The notes under the pieces: generated by a model
What the model was told of the DNA's origin: nothing
What the model saw: the letters and a program-made list of their open reading frames with translations, nothing else
The model's database searches: none
Shown here: positions 59,879-64,000 of the stretch, piece after piece
Layout: each line of letters opens with the position of its first letter
Position numbering within the stretch: position 1 is the first letter of the stretch
From: a virus
Reading direction: 5' to 3' (one strand)
Length of the DNA: 64,000 nucleotides
Virus record (IMG/VR): IMGVR_UViG_3300045256_000058
Coordinates: 62,001-126,000 of that record
Translations under genes and position numbers: made by a program

Positions 59879-60292
59879 ATGGGTTATCAAACTAAGTTTT
59901 CTATTTCGATAGAACCTATGGATAAGAGTTTGGTTGCATCTCCATCAAATAAGCCACTATTGTTTGAAGAATACACTAACCCTGCCATTTATATTCCCAA
60001 TCAAATCTCAGAAGCGATTGCAAAAGAAATGGGAGTGGATGATATTAGAACATACGATGACCTGCAAGATATGTTCGATAATGATTCTATGAAATGGTAC
60101 TCTTACAAAAAAGATGTTGTAAAAGTGAGTGCTAAGTTTCCTGGCTGGTTAATTACAATTAGCGGAGAAGGTGAGCAAACAGAGGATGTGTGGAATACAT
60201 ATTTTCTTGACGGTAAGTATCAGCACGCACAGGCTGTATTTTCTATCGAACCATTTGATGAATCAAGACTTGTATCCTTGAATCGTATCTAG
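59879..60292 (+). CDS. Unassigned 137-aa protein of a recurring phage type
   Basis: SD AAGGAGG precedes the start. The block KWYSYKKDVVKVSAKFPGWLITISGEGEQTEDVWNTYFLDGKYQHAQAVFSIEPFD follows a pattern I recall in phage and bacterial hypothetical proteins (KWYDxxxD...LSxxFP...LxGEGEE..D.W..YFxxGK). Function unknown. Confidence 0.6.
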   Translation: MGYQTKFSISIEPMDKSLVASPSNKPLLFEEYTNPAIYIPNQISEAIAKEMGVDDIRTYDDLQDMFDNDSMKWYSYKKDVVKVSAKFPGWLITISGEGEQTEDVWNTYFLDGKYQHAQAVFSIEPFDESRLVSLNRI

Positions 60293-60329
60293 TAGTAAAA
60301 TATTAGATATACTTCAATTAGGTTACTCG

Positions 60330-60524
60330 ATGAAAGTAGAACAAATTAAACGCATCTGCAAGTCTTTTGGATACAATTCAAGCTTCGTAGTTAATTATTT
60401 TCTAACTAAGAAAGACACTGAAGTACCAGTAGTTACTCAAGTATCTGGGTTAAGAAAGAAACATTGGGAGTATTTTATGAAGAATTATATTACTCCTAAG
60501 TACGGTGCAAGTTTGGATGACTAA
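60330..60524 (+). CDS. Unassigned 64-aa basic protein
   Basis: MKVEQIKRICKSFGYNSSFV then basic helical text. Function unknown. Confidence 0.5.
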   Translation: MKVEQIKRICKSFGYNSSFVVNYFLTKKDTEVPVVTQVSGLRKKHWEYFMKNYITPKYGASLDD

Positions 60525-60538
60525 TTAGGAGTACAAAA

Positions 60539-60700
60539 ATGGCAAATACAATGGTAATTTCATGTTCTTGTGACCATGAATTTCAAAACAATGAATACGG
60601 AAACGGTAAGAGACTAGCCAATCTAAATGAAAAAGCTGGTAAAGCTAACTGTACGGTATGCGGTAAGCAACACATCTACAAAACCCCAAGCACTAAGTAA
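60539..60700 (+). CDS. Small zinc-ribbon-like protein
   Basis: 53 residues: VISCSCDHEFQNNEYGNGKR with C-x-C and later CTVCGKQH with C-x-x-C, a plausible four-Cys zinc site. The pattern CxCxH..Q...YG.G.R..N recurs in small phage zinc ribbons. SD AGGAG upstream. Confidence 0.6.
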   Translation: MANTMVISCSCDHEFQNNEYGNGKRLANLNEKAGKANCTVCGKQHIYKTPSTK

Positions 60701-60702
60701 AT

Positions 60703-60894
60703 ATGTATGGAATTGTTCCCCCAGGTCTAGAGCCTAAAGTAGAAAACTTTTACAGAGAAGGTACAGATAAAGCTGTACTATTTGATACACTTACTGCCGC
60801 AGTAAAGTACATCGAATCTCTTCCTGTAGCTAATAAGTTTCTCTTCAAGATAGTTTACGTTTCTCTTTCAATCGAAAAAATTATTACGAGGTAA
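60703..60894 (+). CDS. Unassigned 63-aa protein
   Basis: MYGIVPPGLEPKVENFYREG; helical middle and an Ile-rich end. Two bases after the preceding stop. Function unknown. Confidence 0.45.
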   Translation: MYGIVPPGLEPKVENFYREGTDKAVLFDTLTAAVKYIESLPVANKFLFKIVYVSLSIEKIITR

Positions 60895-60899
60895 TTCAA

Positions 60900-61226
60900 A
60901 TGCGTAAGTTCACTCTTCCTGCCGTAGCAGGTGTTCTCGCTCTTTCTTTGGCTGCATGTGGTCTGTCTGCTCAACAAATTCGTGCAAATGCAATTGCAAA
61001 TGCTAATGATTTTGCTGGTCGTAGTCAAGGACGTTACAGTGTAGTTGATTGTTCTGGTCGTGATTCTGATAAGGAAGGTACTCCTGGTTACGGTTATGTA
61101 ACTTGTACTCTTTTAGATGCGAAGGATAACGGTAAGTCTGTAAATGCAGAATGTGGTTATCTTGAACTTGGTATTGGATGTAAGATTAAGGAAGATAAAA
61201 CTCCTGTAGTCATTCAAAAATCATAG
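60900..61226 (+). CDS. Small Cys-containing lipoprotein
   Basis: 108 residues. Signal peptide MRKFTLPAVAGVLALSLAAC with lipobox LAAC (Cys20). The mature domain (RYSVVDCSGRDSDKEGTPGYGYVTCTLLDAKDNGKSVNAECGYLELGIGCKI) has four Cys, probably two disulphides, as expected for an envelope-exposed domain. Likely an outer-membrane lipoprotein; exclusion of other phages is a guess based on other phage lipoproteins. Confidence 0.75.
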   Translation: MRKFTLPAVAGVLALSLAACGLSAQQIRANAIANANDFAGRSQGRYSVVDCSGRDSDKEGTPGYGYVTCTLLDAKDNGKSVNAECGYLELGIGCKIKEDKTPVVIQKS

Positions 61227-61235
61227 TTCAAACAG

Positions 61236-61264
61236 TTGACAACTTCATTCTCAATTGCTAATAT
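61236..61264 (+). promoter_or_regulatory. Strong promoter for the small RNA
   Basis: TTGACA (61236-61241), 17-base spacer, TAATAT (61259-61264). No gene follows; a terminator lies 47 bases after the -10 box. Confidence 0.8.
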
Positions 61265-61270
61265 AGTAAT

Positions 61271-61341
61271 AAGGATGATTTAGTCATCTCCATTTTTGAC
61301 CTCCGCAACTGGCTCTTAGAATCGACCCTGAGAGCCTTTTT
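61271..61341 (+). ncRNA. Candidate trans-acting small RNA with anti-ribosome-binding-site sequence
   Basis: Bounded by a consensus promoter and a terminator, about 70 bases. A 5' hairpin (GATGA/TCATC) is followed by single-stranded CCATTTTTGACCTCCGCA (61290-61307), then the terminator. The segment is complementary to TGCGGAGGTC and AAATGG at 52393-52409, the ribosome-binding site and start codon of the gene at 52406, with one base opposite two between the two blocks. Confidence 0.65.
61311..61341 (+). terminator. Rho-independent terminator
   Basis: GGCTCT pairs with AGAGCC across a 14-base loop, followed by TTTTT. The tRNA-Trp gene starts at the next base. Confidence 0.8.
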
Positions 61342-61412
61342 ACTTCAATGGTGTAGTGGTAGCACAGGAGATTCCAAACCTCTTAGCCTGGGTTCGATTC
61401 CTAGTTGTCGTG
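61342..61412 (+). tRNA. tRNA-Trp, anticodon CCA, with mismatched acceptor stem
   Basis: D-arm GTGT-GCAC, anticodon arm GGAGA-TTCCAAA-CCTCT (one mismatch, anticodon CCA), T-arm CTGGG-TTCGATT-CCTAG. The acceptor ACTTCAA/TTGTCGT has two internal mismatches, so the gene may be degenerate or rely on editing. No encoded CCA. Confidence 0.65.
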
Positions 61413-61437
61413 TTTTTTTTAAGTTCGGATAATCAAT

Positions 61438-61659
61438 ATGAAACTTAAATTTTGGTTTCATTCTCTATTTTGTGGGATTACATTTCGAGTAGGTAAATAT
61501 ACTTTAGGAATGTTTGGAAGTAACAAAAGAGAATATGAAAGAGGCGGTAGTACAGATTTTACATTTGATAACGGTACTACTCGTTGGGAATTATATCTTT
61601 ACAATTACGGCGGTAAGCCTTGTTTAGATACGAACAGTATGCCTAGTTGGTATCACTAA
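61438..61659 (+). CDS. Unassigned 73-aa aromatic-rich protein
   Basis: MKLKFWFHSLFCGITFRVGK; beta-rich. Similar opening to the small aromatic-rich tandem genes at 50.3-50.7 kb (MKIRFY, LWFFPL). Function unknown. Confidence 0.5.
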   Translation: MKLKFWFHSLFCGITFRVGKYTLGMFGSNKREYERGGSTDFTFDNGTTRWELYLYNYGGKPCLDTNSMPSWYH

Positions 61660-61796
61660 TGTCTAAAGAACAAAACAAAGAAGTAAAAACAACAACCCCT
61701 CCTGCTGCCCCTGTGCCCAATGTAACAGTGGTAACTGGTCAAGGACAATCTACAAACGAGGATGAAGGTTCAACTAGAACTGTATATTGGAGTTAA
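61659..61796 (+). CDS. Unassigned 45-aa protein
   Basis: TAATG overlap with the preceding stop. MSKEQNKEVKTTTPPAAPVP, then a Thr/Val/Gly-rich disordered end. Function unknown. Confidence 0.45.
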   Translation: MSKEQNKEVKTTTPPAAPVPNVTVVTGQGQSTNEDEGSTRTVYWS

Positions 61797-61798
61797 AA

Positions 61799-61954
61799 AT
61801 GGGTACAAGAGATATTCAGTTAGAAACACTAACTAAGTTGTGGCTTGAGAGAAAAAATGCGGCACTTAAATTACCGGAAAGTGAAGCAAAAATTACTCTA
61901 CTTAAGCTAATTGAAGAAGAAAGAGTTTATTTAGGTATTCCAGAAGAAGCCTAA
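61799..61954 (+). CDS. Unassigned 51-aa helical protein
   Basis: MGTRDIQLETLTKLWLERKN, then charged helical text. Ends directly before E5. Function unknown. Confidence 0.45.
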   Translation: MGTRDIQLETLTKLWLERKNAALKLPESEAKITLLKLIEEERVYLGIPEEA

Positions 61955-61962
61955 ACAATCTT

Positions 61963-62027
61963 GGAGGGAGTCAGCAATCTAATTATGGATTACAATGTGA
62001 TGTAAAAAACCAAACAAACTTCCTCCG
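61963..62027 (+). ncRNA. RNA element E5 (TCAGCAA family)
   Basis: Nine-bp terminal stem GGAGGGAGT (61963-61971) / ACTTCCTCC (62018-62026), one G-U. Core TCAGCAA at 61971-61977; hairpin TTACA-ATGTGA-TGTAA at 61990-62005; AAAAAA then a 12-base A/C-rich strand. It ends five bases before tRNA-Gly. Confidence 0.6.
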
Positions 62028-62031
62028 TTAT

Positions 62032-62102
62032 TCGGGTATGGTGTAATGGTAACATAAGAGTCTTCCAAACTTTTGTTACGAGTTCGAGTCTCGTTACCCG
62101 AT
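62032..62102 (+). tRNA. tRNA-Gly, anticodon TCC
   Basis: Acceptor TCGGGTA/TACCCGA, D-arm GTGT-ACAT, anticodon arm AGAGT-CTTCCAA-ACTTT, T-arm ACGAG-TTCGAGT-CTCGT. No encoded CCA. Confidence 0.9.
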
Positions 62103-62168
62103 TCGTGAGCCTCTTTCGATGACCTTACGGCAGGTAGAAAGATGTGCCATGAAAGATGGGTCGCCGTT

Positions 62169-62196
62169 TTTACATAGGTTATACTACTTATGTAAA
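62169..62196. promoter_or_regulatory. Inverted repeat, possible operator
   Basis: TTTACATA and TATGTAAA are perfect inverted repeats of eight bases with a 12-base spacer that contains TATACT, a -10-like hexamer. It lies 21 bases before the gene at 62217. Confidence 0.5.
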
Positions 62197-62216
62197 TACC
62201 CATACCAAATCACATT

Positions 62217-62453
62217 ATGTCTGAAACTAGATTGAACTGGTTAAACACTAAAAAAGATTATATTCGTTACCTGTTTGCTCAAGCATTTGGTAATGCGGTA
62301 GCCGAAGTTGTAGCACAAGAGTTACGCTTCGGCTTTCGTATGGAAGACAGATATGAGGATGTAATTAAATCATGCTGGCAAATGGCAGAAACAGCTACAC
62401 AATTATTAGTTACGGAGGATGACGATGGAGAGTCTAGAGGAAAAGATATTTAA
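62217..62453 (+). CDS. Unassigned 78-aa protein
   Basis: MSETRLNWLNTKKDYIRYLF; helical acidic. Overlaps the next gene by 29 bases. Function unknown. Confidence 0.5.
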   Translation: MSETRLNWLNTKKDYIRYLFAQAFGNAVAEVVAQELRFGFRMEDRYEDVIKSCWQMAETATQLLVTEDDDGESRGKDI

Positions 62454-62607
62454 CTATATTCGAGACAACCTTGACATTAGCCTGGAAAGAAGCTACGATA
62501 GTGATTATGGTAGTTATAATACAGGACTACATCTTACAGTCTTTCTAACAAATCCTAAGACTGGACAGCAAGAAAGAATTATTTCTGAATATGTAACTCT
62601 AGATTAA
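62425..62607 (+). CDS. Unassigned 60-aa protein
   Basis: The ATG at 62425 is chosen over 62419 because of its spacing from ACGGAGG. MESLEEKIFNYIRDNLDISL, then beta-rich text. Function unknown. Confidence 0.5.
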   Translation: MESLEEKIFNYIRDNLDISLERSYDSDYGSYNTGLHLTVFLTNPKTGQQERIISEYVTLD

Positions 62608-62613
62608 GAGTTT

Positions 62614-62686
62614 GCTTCTTGATGCAGCTAGTGAAGCGACTTGTCTTACAAACAAGGACTGAGAGGGGCGGAACCTCTAAGAAGCA
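62614..62686 (+). tRNA. tRNA-Val-like, anticodon TAC, with non-canonical T-loop
   Basis: Acceptor GCTTCTT/AAGAAGC, D-stem weak (TGC/GCG), anticodon arm CTTGT-CTTACAA-ACAAG, T-stem AGAGG/CCTCT. The T-loop is GGCGGAA instead of TTCRANY, and the D-loop lacks GG. Possibly a degenerate or specialised tRNA. Confidence 0.65.
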
Positions 62687-62855
62687 TATCGAAACCCTGG
62701 TCACAATCGAAATTCATAATGCCCTTGAATAGGAGAGGGAGATAAAGAATTACCAGATGCAGCGTTGTAGAGAGCCTCTTAAGAACAGGACGATACAACT
62801 CTTAGGTGGACGCATAGCTTATGCTGGTTTCGAGAGTATTATTACGGTGACAATT

Positions 62856-63179
62856 ATGAGAGATGATAGTAAGTTACTTTTACAATACTTTCTTCGTCAT
62901 GGAGATGTAGTTGAGAAAGCATTGATTGATTCTGTGACAGAGGGTTCATCGTGGGATAATGAGCTGTCTGTAAATACTTGGTTATTGTCCACAATATTAA
63001 TTGATTATTTTTGGACAAGGTTTGTTAAGTTACTTGAGTCTATTCCCGATGCAGAGGATAGAGACTTATTTATTTCCATTGCAAAGTATGTAGTTGGGAG
63101 TAATTTGGGGTTCAAAGAAGTTTCAACTGAGTTTATTAACAGAAAGATAGAGCAGACTAAACATGCGAGTATGGCGTAA
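62856..63179 (+). CDS. Unassigned 107-aa protein overlapping tRNA-Leu
   Basis: Start chosen at MRDDSKLLLQYFLRHGD; the longer frame upstream looks non-coding and contains no good ribosome-binding site. Helical (NELSVNTWLLSTILIDYFWTRFVKLLESIP). The last 15 bases lie inside the tRNA-Leu gene. Function unknown. The 62687-62855 gap holds small hairpins only. Confidence 0.5.
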   Translation: MRDDSKLLLQYFLRHGDVVEKALIDSVTEGSSWDNELSVNTWLLSTILIDYFWTRFVKLLESIPDAEDRDLFISIAKYVVGSNLGFKEVSTEFINRKIEQTKHASMA

Positions 63180-63245
63180 TGGTAGCCGCGTCAGTCTTAG
63201 AAACTGATGTCTTCGGGCGTGTAGGTTCGACTCCTATTACTCGCA
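63165..63245 (+). tRNA. tRNA-Leu, anticodon TAG (class II)
   Basis: Acceptor GCGAGTA/TACTCGC, D-arm GGC-GCC, anticodon arm TCAGT-CTTAGAA-ACTGA, long variable arm with GTC-TTCG-GGC, T-arm GTAGG-TTCGACT-CCTAT. No encoded CCA. It overlaps the upstream coding sequence. Confidence 0.9.
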
Positions 63246-63284
63246 TCCCCTTCGTAAATTGCAAACACCTTTAACAAGTGAATG

Positions 63285-63425
63285 TAATTTATCGGGACAC
63301 ATCACCCTATGTGAGACGTGGGTACTACGGATTCCCAATTTTGTGTAGGTCGTGTAATTCAAAATTGGTGGTTATAACGTACCAAATAGCGCTAAACGTT
63401 AGACAGGGAGTGGAGTCATGAATTC
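63285..63425 (+). ncRNA. Structured spacer between tRNAs, possible small RNA
   Basis: Contains CACAT/ATGTG, an 8-bp hairpin CCAATTTT/AAAATTGG (63337-63365) and GAGTG/CACTC just before tRNA-Arg. No coding sequence. Could be processed leader/spacer RNA of the tRNA cluster or another RNA. Confidence 0.35.
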
Positions 63426-63435
63426 ACTCTCACTT

Positions 63436-63508
63436 CGAGCAGTAGTGTAATGGATTAGCACGAAGCGCTACGAACGCTTTAGTTTGGGTTCGAGTCCTGA
63501 TTGCTCGG
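63436..63508 (+). tRNA. tRNA-Arg, anticodon ACG
   Basis: Acceptor CGAGCAG/TTGCTCG, D-arm GTGT-GCAC, anticodon arm AAGCG-CTACGAA-CGCTT, T-arm TTGGG-TTCGAGT-CCTGA. No encoded CCA. Confidence 0.85.
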
Positions 63509-63529
63509 TTGAGCCAGTACCTCTAAGCT

Positions 63530-63688
63530 GCTTGCTCACCCAACGACTGTTGAGGGTTACTAGACAGCAGATATTTGATAATTTTTGCTGAGTAAAATTA
63601 TACGCAATACTCATAACTTATACGGTTGTTAGAGGGCTATGCAAAGTTAGGGAGTATGCTTCGACATCTTAAGCACTGTCGAGGCTAT
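63530..63688 (+). other. Structured spacer between tRNA-Arg and tRNA-Glu
   Basis: No gene. Contains CAGCA/TGCTG around an A/T-rich loop (about 63564-63590) and TTCGACA/TGTCGAG (63660-63681). Function not visible; possibly tRNA-processing or small-RNA sequence. Confidence 0.3.
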
Positions 63689-63759
63689 GGAGCATAACGC
63701 AATGGGTGCGCGGCTTGGCTTTCAACCAAGTGTAAAGGGTTCGAGTCCCTTATGCTCTT
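63689..63759 (+). tRNA. tRNA-Glu, anticodon TTC
   Basis: Acceptor GGAGCAT/ATGCTCT, short D-arm CGC-GCG, anticodon arm CTTGG-CTTTCAA-CCAAG, T-arm AAGGG-TTCGAGT-CCCTT. No encoded CCA. Confidence 0.85.
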
Positions 63760-63789
63760 TTCGGTTTGCGTTATATAGGAGAAACCAGT

Positions 63790-63975
63790 ATGGGAAAAAC
63801 TATTCAAGATTTTCTCATGGAATCAGGAGCGAAATATTCGTCATTGTTAGGTGAATGCTACGAGACTTTCGTTTCAGATGTACTTGAGGGGAATTATGAT
63901 TTAGCTTTAGAATTATTATTAACTTGCTCTTCTGAAAAAGCAGTAGAAGCTGAAAAGGTTATCAGTCTACTGTAG
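63790..63975 (+). CDS. Unassigned 61-aa protein
   Basis: Start MGKTIQDFLMESGAKYSSLL behind AGGAGA. Helical, acidic (ALELLLTCSSEKAVEAEKV). Function unknown. Confidence 0.55.
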   Translation: MGKTIQDFLMESGAKYSSLLGECYETFVSDVLEGNYDLALELLLTCSSEKAVEAEKVISLL

Positions 63976-64000
63976 AAGTGATATGCGGGGCTTGTGAGGA

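Noticed and set aside
57012-62027. E elements as CRISPR repeats or anti-CRISPR repeat mimics
   Set aside because: Copies are not regularly spaced, share only a short core, and the stems differ in sequence while keeping pairing, unlike CRISPR repeats.
62757-62855. Additional tRNA between tRNA-Val and tRNA-Leu
   Set aside because: CTTAAGA resembles an anticodon loop but no acceptor or T-arm pairing could be formed.
63564-63590. Sixth E element on the minus strand (TCAGCAA in the complement)
   Set aside because: No closing terminal helix or correctly spaced A-run accompanies it.
1-64000. Integrase, transposase or attachment sites
   Set aside because: No tyrosine or serine recombinase motif and no insertion-sequence ends were found.

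Overview
The window looks like a stretch of a large, AT-rich tailed dsDNA phage genome. It carries a terminase large subunit, a prohead protease, an SPP1-gp7-type head morphogenesis protein, LamG-bearing tail-fibre-like proteins, a tail-fibre assembly chaperone, a deoxynucleotide kinase, an ArdC-type antirestriction protein, nine tRNA or tRNA-like genes and dozens of short unassigned genes packed with start/stop overlaps. The host cannot be named from the sequence. Two lipoboxes suggest a diderm or at least a lipoprotein-processing bacterium. No portal, major capsid, polymerase or lysis gene was recognised; they probably lie outside the window.

Layout. (1) About 1-24.3 kb is the virion block, nearly all on the minus strand, reading from a small gene at 24.3 kb through a nuclease, a putative small terminase, TerL, a protein-kinase-like protein, tail fibres, several glycine-rich membrane-prone proteins, head morphogenesis and the protease. 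Four plus-strand genes interrupt it: an XRE-type HTH, an HU-like protein and two glycine-rich proteins. A plus-strand non-coding tract with a strong terminator lies at 21.3-21.85 kb. (2) About 24.3-24.94 kb is the divergent control region. (3) About 25.7-27.7 kb is a roughly 1.9-kb gene-free tract rich in short hairpins, with a promoter at its left edge; a giant structured RNA is the best reading. (4) About 27.8-54.8 kb is a plus-strand accessory block. It includes ArdC, a MoxR-type AAA+ ATPase with a VWA partner, a minimal CCA-adding-type nucleotidyltransferase, a macro domain, a cysteine phosphatase, a restriction-like nuclease, a second VWA protein, a lipoprotein and many orphans. (5) About 54.8-64 kb holds tRNAs, small RNAs and small genes.

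The most unusual system is at 57-62 kb. Five short RNA elements (E1-E5) share the core TCAGCAA, then about 33 nt containing a hairpin, then an A-run. In four of them the core and A-run are enclosed by a 7-9 bp helix joining the two ends, and the helix sequence differs in every copy. Two sit in tandem directly behind a consensus promoter and directly upstream of a DUF2828-type protein. That protein has an alpha-helical N-terminal region and a C-terminal VWA domain, which is the architecture of Ro60. A third element lies just downstream, inside a tRNA-like gene, in circularly permuted order. I infer a phage Ro/Y-RNA-like ribonucleoprotein system. Next to it is a promoter-hairpin-terminator small RNA complementary to the ribosome-binding site and start codon of a phage gene.
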